The translations under genes and the position numbers were made by a program. A stretch of 64,000 nucleotides of DNA. Origin: Chitinophagaceae bacterium (GTDB lineage Bacteria; Bacteroidota; Bacteroidia; Chitinophagales; UBA10324). Shown in pieces: positions 9,342 through 17,993 of the stretch (position 1 is the stretch's first letter; each line of letters starts with the position of its first letter). The notes below the pieces were generated by a model. That model worked only from the letters and a program-made list of their open reading frames with translations. It was not told the origin of the DNA and searched no databases. Location of the stretch: contig JADJAG010000001.1 of assembly GCA_016704325.1 (NCBI GenBank), positions 248,001 to 312,000 of the forward strand, in the 5' to 3' direction.

Positions 9342-10580
9342 TTAGAATTGAAAGCCAAATCCGATGGTGTAAGTATCTTCTATGTTATCTTCCGGTATGC
9401 CGAGCCAGCGATGGGCATAATCTGCTTTTGCGCTGACCTGGTTATTAAAAATGTATTGAAGACCGGCCCGCACTTCATTTCTCTGCCATCTTGGATTATC
9501 GAAGACATCTCCTGTCACCGCAGCCATTGTATCATAATAGTAAAAGCCACTAAACACATTAAGTATTGATTTCTTTGCTGGAAAAAAGGATAGTATGTTA
9601 TAACCGGCTTCCAGGTAATAGCCAAGTGATGCACTGCCCACCGGTGTTCTCTTGGCATTCAGGTTATTAGACAAATTGCGGTTTGCTTCCGAAACTTCAT
9701 CTGCATGGGTGAGCGTACCAAAAAGCACCAGGCTTCTCAAGGTCAGCGCATTCAAAAACAGTTCTGCATGAGCATCGTAAAAACCCACAAATGCGGGACC
9801 CTCCATATCAGGTTTCGGGCGGTTCCCTGCACTATTACCATAGTAAGCACTTAAGCCAATGATGCTTAATGAATTTGGCAAACGGTAATCAAGCCGACTA
9901 ACGAATGCAAAATTATCTGCACTTACAGTCTCAAACTTCAGTTGATAGCCATTTCGTACCCAGTTCGCAGAACTGAATCCGGATGCATCCAGGCCATTGA
10001 CAAGAAGAATTTCTCCATGAAACTGATTATTGCCGCCAAATAAAAATTCCAAACCAAGCCCGTTTTCATACCATTTTGTTGGCAGTAATACGCTTTCAAC
10101 ACTATTATATGTCGTAGAAAAATAGTCTACAGGCATAAAATTGGAAGTGACCAATCCAACGGGCACCGGTATCCGTCCGGCTTTCAAAGAAAAATGTGAA
10201 TTGATCTGATAGGATAGCTGCAACTCCTCCAACTGCACTTCCCCACCCTTTTCCACATCAATTTCGAATTCTCCGAATTCTTCTTCATTGTCAAACTCCA
10301 TGGTGACACCCGTTCCTCCGTGTTCAAATTCAATCTCAATTTCAAGGAAGAGTCTCTTCGTGAAAGCATATTCCGGTTCAATTACTAACCGCTCATTGTC
10401 AATGGAATTGTTTTTATCTCTAAAGGTCTGCCAGTTAAAATGTTGATAGACCATCGAGCCATAAGCACTCAACGAAAGTTTACTTAATGAGAATAGTTGT
10501 GAGGTGTCAGAAACCGGTGTTTGGGCAGACGATAGAGCCGGAAATGTGACAATCAATAGAAAGAAGAGAATGGATTTCAA
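9342..10580 (-). CDS. predicted outer-membrane beta-barrel (porin-like) protein
   Basis: A 412-residue protein with signal peptide MKSILFFLLIVTFPALSSAQ, then amphipathic strands throughout and a final Phe (DTYTIGFGFQF), as expected of an outer-membrane barrel. Features resembling phosphate-selective or general porins are the early LSLSAYGSMVYQHFNW strand and LKAGRIPVPVGL. A loop near 95-115 is very acidic (EFDNEEEFGEFEIDVEKG), which could attract cations; that is speculation. The only start that gives the signal peptide is TTG at 10580. The gene heads the operon with imelysin and the di-heme protein and lies directly behind two palindromes, the first ending 9 bases before the start codon. The likely role is an outer-membrane channel for an iron-responsive system. 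Confidence 0.75.
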   Translation of the reverse strand: MKSILFFLLIVTFPALSSAQTPVSDTSQLFSLSKLSLSAYGSMVYQHFNWQTFRDKNNSIDNERLVIEPEYAFTKRLFLEIEIEFEHGGTGVTMEFDNEEEFGEFEIDVEKGGEVQLEELQLSYQINSHFSLKAGRIPVPVGLVTSNFMPVDYFSTTYNSVESVLLPTKWYENGLGLEFLFGGNNQFHGEILLVNGLDASGFSSANWVRNGYQLKFETVSADNFAFVSRLDYRLPNSLSIIGLSAYYGNSAGNRPKPDMEGPAFVGFYDAHAELFLNALTLRSLVLFGTLTHADEVSEANRNLSNNLNAKRTPVGSASLGYYLEAGYNILSFFPAKKSILNVFSGFYYYDTMAAVTGDVFDNPRWQRNEVRAGLQYIFNNQVSAKADYAHRWLGIPEDNIEDTYTIGFGFQF

Positions 10581-10589
10581 TGCTGCTTG

Positions 10590-10606
10590 TTTAGATTCAA
10601 TCTAAA
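10590..10606. promoter_or_regulatory. candidate repressor operator 1 of the imelysin operon
   Basis: Perfect palindrome TTTAGATTCAATCTAAA: two 8-base arms around one central base. It lies 9 bases before the TTG start of the first gene, so a bound protein would cover the transcription start or ribosome-binding region. Size and symmetry suit a Fur- or DtxR-family metalloregulator, an assignment inferred from the iron-related genes behind it. Confidence 0.6.
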
Positions 10607-10625
10607 GAAGCAAAGGAAAGACTTT

Positions 10626-10644
10626 ATTTGGAATTGTTCTAAAT
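10626..10644. promoter_or_regulatory. candidate repressor operator 2 of the imelysin operon
   Basis: Near-perfect palindrome ATTTGGAATTGTTCTAAAT: 8-base arms with one mismatch around TTG. It shares the TTTxGA...TCTAAA outline with operator 1, and the two centres are 37 bases apart. A second copy upstream of the same operon makes chance unlikely and suggests cooperative binding. Confidence 0.5.
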
Positions 10645-10823
10645 AACAGTCCTGATTTTTTAGACATTTTGTTTCAATGGAAAATGAAAGTGCTTGTATT
10701 AAAACCAAGCATTGCGCCTGTTAGCCATTGTTAATGCAATTGGATAAAGCGGGGGCTCTTTTTCGCAGGTTGCAAAAACTACAATGGGTTGAGTTGATAA
10801 GAATTATTAGTGGAAGCACAAAA

Positions 10824-10850
10824 AAAGTCCTGGCTAATTGCCAGGACTTT
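10824..10850 (-). terminator. intrinsic terminator of rpsA
   Basis: Perfect 11-base stem AAAGTCCTGGC / GCCAGGACTTT with a 5-base loop. On the minus strand it is followed by a T run, and it lies 23 bases after the rpsA stop. Confidence 0.9.
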
Positions 10851-10873
10851 CCCTATTTCAAATTAACGATCGG

Positions 10874-12871
10874 CTAGTCTACTTTTGAAGGCTCATCAGA
10901 TGGTGTTTCCGCTGTTGTATCGGTAACAGGAGTTGAAGGTGTGCCATCATCCGATGCTTCCAGTTCAGCATCAGCTTCCAATTTAGCATCAGCATTTCCC
11001 TTTTCAATCTTTGATTTTAACTGAGAAAGGACACCTAAATCGCCGAGTGTTGACTTCTCAACTTTGCGATTGATGTTTTTCAATTCTGTACGCTGATCTT
11101 TACGCTCCACCGATTTCTTCTCACGCACTTCTTCTTTATCCTTCTCTACTTTTTCCTCCCATACTTTAGCATGTGAAACGATAATCTTTTTATTGCCTCG
11201 ATCAAACTCCAATACTTTTACCGGCAACGTTTCATCTACCTCTACTGCTTTACCATTTTCCTTCTTCAGATGCTTTGAAGGCGCAAAAGCTTCGAGTCCG
11301 TAAGGCATGAGCACAATGGCTCCTTTATCATCTTTCTTGATAATGGTACCCTGGTGTTCTGAACCCATTGGGAAAACACTTTCGAAAGTATCCCATGGAT
11401 CTTCTTCCACTTGCTTATGTCCCAGCGAAAGTTTCCGTTCTTCTTTATTGATATCAAGTACTACTACTTCAAGATCATTCCCCACGCGTGTAACATCATT
11501 GGGATGATGAATGCGCTTAACCCAGGAAAGGTCAGAGATATGAACAAACCCGGTGATACCATCTTCCAATTCAACAAATACACCATAGCCGCTGACATTC
11601 TTAACCACGCCTTTAGTGCGGGTACCAACAGGATACTTTTGTTCAATATCACTCCATGGATCTTTGGTCAGTTGTTTCAGGCTTAACGACATTTTACGCT
11701 CAGCACGATCCATTGTAACGACCATTGATTCGTACTCATCCCCTACTTTAAAGTATTCCTTAGAGTTAATTGGTGTATTACTCCAGGATATTTCAGATAC
11801 ATGGATAAGTCCTTCTACTCCGGGTTGAATTTCAAGGAAAGCTCCATAATCTTCAATATTAACAATCTTGCCCTTCACTTTGGAACCTACTACAATTGCA
11901 GCATCAAGGACATCCCATGGTTGCGGAGTTAATTGTTTCAGGCCAAGAGAAATGCGCTTTTTCTCTTCATCATAATCGAGTACAACAACTTGCAACTTCT
12001 GGTTGAGTTTCAGCACCTCCGTCGGATGGCTAATTCTGCCCCATGATATATCTGTTATGTACAATAATCCATCTAATCCACCCAGGTCAATAAATGCACC
12101 GAAGTCAGTGATATTTTTGATAGTTCCTTCCAGGATCTGGCCCTTTTCCAACTTGGAAATGATCTCCTGGCGCTGATTTTCAAGGTCACCTTCAATCAAT
12201 GCTTTGTGAGACACCACAGCATTTTTGATGGTTTCATTGATCTTTACGACCTTGAATTCCATCATCTTGCCTACGTAAGAATCATAATCTGTAATAGGCT
12301 TCACATCAATCTGAGAACCCGGAAGGAAAGTTTCCAATCCGAACAAATCAACGATAAGACCTCCTTTGGTTTTGCTGGTGATGGTACCGGTCACAATTTC
12401 GCCGGTCTTATAACCATTCACAATTCGTTCCCAGGCGCGTTCCATCTTCGCACTCTTACGGGACAGCATTAACTGGCCTTTTACATTTTCTTTTTCAACA
12501 ACCAGCACTTCCACTTCGTCGCCCACTTTCAATTCGGGCATATCACGAAATTCAGAAAGCGGCACAAGCCCATCAGATTTGAATCCGATGTTCAGTACCA
12601 CATCTGTTGGCGTTAACGACACAACGGTACCTTTCAGGATTTCATTATCCGTGATCGTTACGAAAGTATTGCTGTAAATTTCCTCTAGTTTTTCGCGCTC
12701 GTCCTTTGTATATGTTTTGACATTGCGCTTTGATACATTCCAGTCGAAATCATCGTGCGATGTTTCAATAATTACCGGTGCTGCGGGTGATTCCATTTCA
12801 GGAGTGGATACTCCATTTTGTGTTTCGTTGGTAGTTTCTGTTTGTGGAATTTCGTTTTTGTTTTCTTCCAA
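10874..12871 (-). CDS. rpsA: 30S ribosomal protein S1
   Basis: A 665-residue S1 with six S1/OB-fold repeats at roughly 66-143, 153-226, 243-315, 328-402, 415-488 and 502-572. Repeats 3-5 are the best conserved (GTIKNITDFGAFIDLGGLDG; GLIHVSEISWS; GFVHISDLSW). Unlike proteobacterial S1 there is a charged N-terminal extension of about 60 residues and an acidic Ala/Glu/Asp-rich tail, both common in this phylum. S1 binds mRNA leaders at the ribosome. The start is TTG at 12871, selected by a strong Shine-Dalgarno sequence nine bases upstream, a rarity in Bacteroidota. A full TTTG-N19-TACCTTTG promoter lies just before it and an intrinsic terminator follows, so the gene is monocistronic. Confidence 0.95.
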   Translation of the reverse strand: MEENKNEIPQTETTNETQNGVSTPEMESPAAPVIIETSHDDFDWNVSKRNVKTYTKDEREKLEEIYSNTFVTITDNEILKGTVVSLTPTDVVLNIGFKSDGLVPLSEFRDMPELKVGDEVEVLVVEKENVKGQLMLSRKSAKMERAWERIVNGYKTGEIVTGTITSKTKGGLIVDLFGLETFLPGSQIDVKPITDYDSYVGKMMEFKVVKINETIKNAVVSHKALIEGDLENQRQEIISKLEKGQILEGTIKNITDFGAFIDLGGLDGLLYITDISWGRISHPTEVLKLNQKLQVVVLDYDEEKKRISLGLKQLTPQPWDVLDAAIVVGSKVKGKIVNIEDYGAFLEIQPGVEGLIHVSEISWSNTPINSKEYFKVGDEYESMVVTMDRAERKMSLSLKQLTKDPWSDIEQKYPVGTRTKGVVKNVSGYGVFVELEDGITGFVHISDLSWVKRIHHPNDVTRVGNDLEVVVLDINKEERKLSLGHKQVEEDPWDTFESVFPMGSEHQGTIIKKDDKGAIVLMPYGLEAFAPSKHLKKENGKAVEVDETLPVKVLEFDRGNKKIIVSHAKVWEEKVEKDKEEVREKKSVERKDQRTELKNINRKVEKSTLGDLGVLSQLKSKIEKGNADAKLEADAELEASDDGTPSTPVTDTTAETPSDEPSKVD

Positions 12872-12880
12872 TTTTTGTGT

Positions 12881-12888
12881 CCTCCTTT
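12881..12888 (-). promoter_or_regulatory. strong Shine-Dalgarno sequence of rpsA
   Basis: On the minus strand the leader reads AAAGGAGG-ACACAAAAA-TTG, an eight-base match to the anti-Shine-Dalgarno at nine-base spacing. Other genes here (gyrA, rpsF, ispH) show none. It decides the TTG start of rpsA. Confidence 0.8.
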
Positions 12889-12924
12889 TGTGGTGAGATT
12901 TCCCGTGTTTTTTGAACGGGATTG

Positions 12925-12955
12925 CAAAGGTAAATGAATTAAGGAAAACGACAAA
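12925..12955 (-). promoter_or_regulatory. Bacteroidota-type promoter of rpsA
   Basis: On the minus strand TTTG, 19 bases, then TACCTTTG: an exact match to the -33/-7 pattern TTTG-N19-TAnnTTTG of the phylum's primary sigma factor. The start of transcription should lie near 12919, about 48 bases before the TTG. Confidence 0.8.
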
Positions 12956-13099
12956 TAGTTCAGTAAAAATGCACCTTACCGGGTGACAGGTTAATATTGT
13001 GGCAATCAGATGATGCTGCGGCAGTTACGAAGAGCAATTTCAATGGATTCAAAGTTTCATCAGATCCAACTAAACCGCCTGCAATTATATTACCCTAAG

Positions 13100-13984
13100 T
13101 CAGGGGAGAGATTTATTGGCATGCTTGCTCCTGATTGTTTCAGCTACTTTCTCCATTTGCCATAATGGTGTTGATGTTGCCCCACCAATCCCAACACTAT
13201 CGGCATTTATAAACCATTCATCCTGCAACTCGCTATCATCGGTAATAAAATGGGTATTTGGATTTACAGATTTACAAACACCATATAAAACTTTTCCATT
13301 TGAGCTTTTCTTCCCGCTTACAAAAATCACAACCTCGTGCTTTGCAGCAAATAACCTTAATTGAGGCTCCCGGTTTGACACTTGCCGGCAGATTGTATCA
13401 TTTGACCGTACATTGTTATTTCCCGCATTTGCAGCACGCTGCTCGATCAGGTTTTTCATCCGGTAAAATTTCTCAGTGCTCTTGGTTGTTTGTGAGAAGA
13501 AAACGATAGGCCTCGAATAGTCAAGCTTATCAAGGTCTTCTTCCGTTGTTACAATAATGCCATTCTGGTCGGTCTGCCCCATTAAACCATTTACTTCTGC
13601 ATGACCGGGTATACCATAAATCACAATCTGGGCATTATTGTCAATCAGCTTATCATACGCCAGTTTCACCCTGTTTTGCAGTTTCAGCACTACAGGACAA
13701 GAAGCATCCAGCAGCTGGATATTGTTTTCCATTGCAGTGATATAGGTCTGTGGAGGCTCCCCATGTGCCCTGATCAGCACTTTACAATCATGGAGTGATC
13801 GAAGGTCCTCATGATTAATAATTTTTAGTCCTTTGGCTGTCAGCCGATTTACTTCTACATCATTATGAACAATATCTCCAAGACAATAGAGCTGTCCGCC
13901 AGAATCAAGTTCATCTTCCGCCATTTGGATTGCATATACCACTCCAAAACAAAAACCGCTATTTTGATCTATTGTGACTATCAT
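13100..13984 (-). CDS. ispH: 4-hydroxy-3-methylbut-2-enyl diphosphate reductase
   Basis: A 294-residue IspH (LytB), the last enzyme of the MEP isoprenoid pathway, making IPP and DMAPP with an Fe-S cluster. The three cluster cysteines are visible: Cys12 in GFCFGV, one in LLDASCPVV near 95, and one in DTICRQVSNREPQL near 200. Substrate-binding histidines appear in LGDIVHND, LIRAHGEP and GIPGHAEVNG, and the late motifs FVSGKKSSNG and GIGGATSTPLWQ are in place. Length is normal for the short bacterial form. It starts 26 bases after the cmk stop on the same strand, so cmk-ispH is probably one operon. An MEP route implies the other mep genes lie elsewhere. Confidence 0.95.
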   Translation of the reverse strand: MIVTIDQNSGFCFGVVYAIQMAEDELDSGGQLYCLGDIVHNDVEVNRLTAKGLKIINHEDLRSLHDCKVLIRAHGEPPQTYITAMENNIQLLDASCPVVLKLQNRVKLAYDKLIDNNAQIVIYGIPGHAEVNGLMGQTDQNGIIVTTEEDLDKLDYSRPIVFFSQTTKSTEKFYRMKNLIEQRAANAGNNNVRSNDTICRQVSNREPQLRLFAAKHEVVIFVSGKKSSNGKVLYGVCKSVNPNTHFITDDSELQDEWFINADSVGIGGATSTPLWQMEKVAETIRSKHANKSLP

Positions 13985-14010
13985 TTTTTCAAAGGCAGTT
14001 GAATGCCGTG

Positions 14011-14697
14011 TTAATTGCGTTCAGAAATTTTTAATCGGGCAAGTTTTAATACCTGTTCAAGTTGCTGCTGTTTTGTCAGGTTTGTATTATCCAAAACGAT
14101 GGCATCGTCAGCTTTCCTCAGTGGAGCCATTACCCTGGTTTTGTCTAACAAATCACGGCCTGCAAGGTTTTCGGAAATTTGTGATTCCGTCACTTCAACC
14201 CCTTTACTTTTCAGTTCCCTGAATCTGCGTTCACTCCTGACTTTTTCGTCAGCAGTCATGTATATTTTCAGTTCCGCATCAGGAAAAACAACCGTACCGA
14301 TATCACGGCCATCCATAACTATCCCTTTTTCATTTCCATAACGCCTTAGTTTTGAAACTATAAAACTCCGCACTTCCGGTATTGCACTTACTTCACTTAC
14401 AAGGTTTGAGATGGTAATTCCCCGAATCTCTGATTCCACATTTCTACCATTCAAAAAAGTCTGCCATTTATCAGTTGAAGGGTTATAGGAATTGCTAATG
14501 TGAATATCTTTAAGCGCAGCGATCAATTGCTGATGCTGTTGCAGATCAAGGCCCAACTCATGAAAGTAAAGGGTTGCTGCGCGATAGAATGCGCCGGAGT
14601 CAACATAGTTATACTTAAGAGTGGCTGCCAATTGCTTTGCCAGTGTGCTTTTACCGCTGGATGAGGGTCCGTCAATGGCAATAATAATTGATTGCAT
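14011..14697 (-). CDS. cmk: cytidylate kinase
   Basis: A 228-residue P-loop kinase that phosphorylates CMP and dCMP with ATP. The N-terminal AIDGPSSSGKSTLAKQLA is the Walker A with the cmk-specific GPSSSGK, followed by YVDSGAFYRAATLY (CMP site), MDGRDIGTVVFPDAELKIY near 130-150, and the lid region RRFRELKSKG. Length fits. It is followed after 26 bases by ispH on the same strand. Upstream, after about 200 bases, porQ is encoded on the same strand; porQ and cmk are neighbours in several Bacteroidota, which supports both calls. Confidence 0.95.
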   Translation of the reverse strand: MQSIIIAIDGPSSSGKSTLAKQLAATLKYNYVDSGAFYRAATLYFHELGLDLQQHQQLIAALKDIHISNSYNPSTDKWQTFLNGRNVESEIRGITISNLVSEVSAIPEVRSFIVSKLRRYGNEKGIVMDGRDIGTVVFPDAELKIYMTADEKVRSERRFRELKSKGVEVTESQISENLAGRDLLDKTRVMAPLRKADDAIVLDNTNLTKQQQLEQVLKLARLKISERN

Positions 14698-14902
14698 GTG
14701 GCAAAATAAGCAGAAAGAAAATAACAGGAATATTTAAACACATAAAAGGCGCTAACGGAATTTATAATTTATATTTTTAGGCAGTTGCGTCTCTATGATT
14801 CACCTGGTTGGCTGCAAATATTTAGATGGCTTTGAAGTCAAAGAACGACACCGGAAAGCACAATTGCAAGCGTACTATTTTTTACCATCATAACATTTCC
14901 AA

Positions 14903-15970
14903 TTACATCTTTTTACCAAAAAGTTCATCCAGGTTTACTCCAAGGCTGAAGTGATTTATTCCACCGGCAACATTGTAGATTGCCCTTCCATAGCTTACAT
15001 TGAATCGGTTGATTCTAACACCCGCACCAAAGCTAAATCCTGAAAGTCCCTTTCTAAGTTCAACAGCTAATTCCTGCCTGCGTTGATGGTTGTAAGCAAT
15101 GTTGATACGGACGTTTCTTCCAATATAAATTTCAGTCCCGATAATGGTATGAAGGAATAGATTATCTACAAAATAGCTTTTCTCATTGGTTACCTGCGAG
15201 GAGTCTATGATAATTGCGCTTTGATCACTTTCATTTGGATCATTATATCGAAGGTCCCACCGGTACAGGTCGTGCAACACCAATGAAAAAAGAAAAGGGG
15301 TATGTGTTAATCTCTTAGAAATCCCGGCCTGAATATCAAAAGGAAGTGGTTCCTTGTTACCGCTTGTATAGGTCTTAAACTGCGTGCCCACATTTTTAAA
15401 CATAATTGTAGCAGTAAATCCCTGTGCGGAATCATGATAAGCACCCGCGAGTGATAAGGCAGCACCGTTTGAATGGTATGACTCAAATTGTGAGCTGATG
15501 AAAGTAATATTAGCACCATATGAAAATCGTTCGATATACTGACGGCCTGCACCTATTGTAAATGCATATTCCGCACCATTGAATTCGCCGGTGATATTGC
15601 CAATTTCATCTGTAGCAGTAAAATCGCCATAGTTGGCATACTGAATTCCTGCATTAAAAGTAGTTTTCAGGTTGTCAAAAGAATGAACAAAACCTGCATA
15701 ACCTTTGGTGATATCAGCAACATTATCCTGGAAGTTAATTGAAAGCCTGTTATGCATGGAACCATTTAGCAAAGCAGGATTCTGATATCCTAAAGCCGGG
15801 TCATCATCGAATACGGAAATAAAATTGCCTCCCATAGCAGTTATCCGGGCTGATGGTGATTCATTCAGAAACAGGAATACTTCATCACCGCCTGTTTGTG
15901 AATACGCTATTGGCAATAATGTCAACAACATTGTCCATTGCAAAAAGAGATGGGTAATGAGTTTCTTCAA
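14903..15970 (-). CDS. porQ: type IX secretion system outer-membrane protein PorQ
   Basis: A 355-residue barrel protein with a signal peptide (cleavage near LPIAYSQ) and the PorQ N-terminus: VFLFLNESPSARITAMGG and DDDPALGYQNPALL, the latter seen in PorQ and related PorV/FadL-like barrels. It belongs to the outer-membrane shuttle part of the type IX system, which secretes proteins with a C-terminal sorting domain. The start that yields the signal peptide is TTG at 15970. The rest of the machinery (PorK-N, SprA) is not in this window; those genes are usually scattered. The sortilin-like protein at 37.7 kb lacks an obvious sorting domain. Confidence 0.82.
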   Translation of the reverse strand: MKKLITHLFLQWTMLLTLLPIAYSQTGGDEVFLFLNESPSARITAMGGNFISVFDDDPALGYQNPALLNGSMHNRLSINFQDNVADITKGYAGFVHSFDNLKTTFNAGIQYANYGDFTATDEIGNITGEFNGAEYAFTIGAGRQYIERFSYGANITFISSQFESYHSNGAALSLAGAYHDSAQGFTATIMFKNVGTQFKTYTSGNKEPLPFDIQAGISKRLTHTPFLFSLVLHDLYRWDLRYNDPNESDQSAIIIDSSQVTNEKSYFVDNLFLHTIIGTEIYIGRNVRINIAYNHQRRQELAVELRKGLSGFSFGAGVRINRFNVSYGRAIYNVAGGINHFSLGVNLDELFGKKM

Positions 15971-16098
15971 GGATTATTTTTTTGTTAGCGTTCTTTGCAA
16001 CCAAATCTATTCAAAGTTTCCAGCCGTTTGCTGAACGCCATTAACAGATCATTATTTTAAACCAGCCAAAAATATACTTTTGCAAAGGATCGCACAAA

Positions 16099-17383
16099 AT
16101 GAATTATGAAGAGACCATAGCATATTTGTATAAGCAGCTGCCCATGTATTCACGCATCGGCAAAGCTGCATATAAGAGCGATTTAACCAACACCATTCGC
16201 CTTTGCAGCCTCCTGAACCACCCTGAGCATGGTTTTAAGAAGCATTCATATTGCCGGAACAAATGGCAAAGGTTCTACCAGTCATATGCTTGCAGCTATG
16301 TTGCAACAGAATGGCTATAAGACCGGTTTGTATACCTCACCACATTTAAAAGATTTCAGAGAACGTATCAGGATAAACGGAGAAATGATTCCTGAAACTC
16401 GTGTTGTGGATTTCGTTGAGAAGTACCAGCCAGCCATTGCATTGATTGGTTGCTCCTTTTTTGAATGGACAGTGGGTTTAGCTTTTGATTATTTCAGGCA
16501 GGAAGAGGTGGATATTGCAATCATTGAAACCGGCCTTGGGGGAAGACTCGATTCCACTAATTTGATTACTCCCCTCCTTTCAGTTATTACCAATGTGAGT
16601 TATGATCATACTGACTTGCTTGGGGATTCTCTGAAAAAAATAGCCATTGAAAAAGCGGGCATTATCAAACCGTTTGTACCGGTAGTTATTGGTGAAAGCA
16701 ATCCGGAAACAGCCGATATTTTCAGACAGACTGCCGAAGAAAATAATGCTTCCATCACCTTTGCTGACGAACAATGGCAATTGATCAGCCTGAAGGTCAA
16801 TGAGTCTTTCAACGAAATTGAACTTTGCCACAGGGATGACCCTTCTATAACAGTTCAGCTTGATCTGTTAGGCCAATACCAGGAGTTGAACATGCTGACT
16901 ATTATGGAAGCAAAAAGGCAATTATTGCTACTTGGATTACGATTGGATGAAACAAAATGTCTTGAAGCACTTCAGAAAGTTAGACTGCTTACGGGACTTC
17001 GGGGACGATGGGATATTCTATCGACAATGCCTAAAATTATTGCCGACGTAGCGCATAATGAAGCTGGTCTGTCCTGCTCAATCAGGCAACTCATGAAGGA
17101 TTCGCCGGGTCAATTGCATTTTGTACTTGGCTTTGTTCAGGACAAGGATCTACAAAGCATTCTGCGCCTGTTTCCCGAAAATGCAACCTATTATTTTTGT
17201 AGACCGGATATCCCAAGGGGACTGAATGCAGAAACATTACAAATGTCTGCTGCGGAACATGGTTTATTTGGCAAATCCTATGATTCTGTATCCCTGGCCT
17301 ACGAAGCAGCTAAAAAGAATGCAATTGCTCCGGATACTATTTATGTGGGTGGAAGTACTTTTGTTGTGGCCGAGATCATTTAG
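16099..17383 (+). CDS. folC: folylpolyglutamate/dihydrofolate synthase, frame broken near 16240
   Basis: FolC adds glutamates to folate and, in many bacteria, also makes dihydrofolate. The protein reads MNYEETIAYLYKQLPMYSRI from ATG 16099, which is the normal FolC N-terminus, down to NHPEHGFK. It then needs a one-base shift to continue SIHIAGTNGKGSTSHML (ATP-binding P-loop), SPHLKDFRERIRI, ETGLGGRLDSTN, SYDHTDLLG, the carbamylated-Lys region AIEKAGIIKP, and DVAHNEAG. An extra A in TTTTAAGAAGC at 16233-16243 explains the break. With it removed the protein is about 427 residues, full length. The downstream frame could start alone at ATG 16229, but would lack the N-terminal helices. Because folC is usually essential, a sequence error is the first suspect; a recent mutation is the alternative. 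Confidence 0.85.
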
Positions 17384-17473
17384 TTCCCTTATTCATTTAA
17401 CTTGGTCTGCCATTCAGACTTTTTTCTGTTTATTTTGCAGGCGTTTAACATAAGATTACGACCTCAAGTTTGC

Positions 17474-17971
17474 ATGGAAAACAAAGGACTGGTACCGGAA
17501 TTGAATCCGTTGATAGCTCAACTCGAGTTACAAACTATACTTTTTCATAATGCGGTGATCGGTATTTCTGATCATGACGCTAAGCGTCAAATCAGTACCA
17601 ATACCAACCATGTGGCATGGCTTACCGGGCACCTGGTATCCAGCAGATATTTTTTAGCAAATGTACTGGGTCTGCGGGTGCAAGAACCTTTTCCTGAACT
17701 ATTTGCAGAGCGAAAAGGCATTCAAAAGCATGCCGATTATCCAGATCAACTGGAGTTAACGAAGGATTGGGATACAATTTCTGACCTCTTACTAGCAAAA
17801 ATTAAGATGCTAACAGCTGATGCATTGAATGAGAAGCTCGCTTTTCCTGTGCCTACAGGCGACACCATTGAAGCACTTATCGCATTTATTGCCCATCATG
17901 AAGCCTATACCATTGGTCAGATTGGATTATACAGGCGGTATTTTGGTTATCCGGGGATGAAATATGCTTAG
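17474..17971 (+). CDS. DinB-family (four-helix, metal-binding) protein
   Basis: 165 residues from ATG 17474; a frame reaching back to 17402 adds residues with no family match. The sequence fits the DinB/YfiT four-helix bundle: an N-terminal helix MENKGLVPELNPLIAQLELQ, a conserved His in NTNHVAWLTGHLVSSRYFL, and the C-terminal HHEAYTIGQIGLYRRYFG, whose His residues complete the usual three-His metal site. Members include bacillithiol and mycothiol transferases and many proteins of unknown substrate. It follows folC by 90 bases on the same strand and may share its transcript. No substrate can be named. Confidence 0.8.
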   Translation: MENKGLVPELNPLIAQLELQTILFHNAVIGISDHDAKRQISTNTNHVAWLTGHLVSSRYFLANVLGLRVQEPFPELFAERKGIQKHADYPDQLELTKDWDTISDLLLAKIKMLTADALNEKLAFPVPTGDTIEALIAFIAHHEAYTIGQIGLYRRYFGYPGMKYA

Positions 17972-17993
17972 TCTGAATTAATATACTTCAAGT

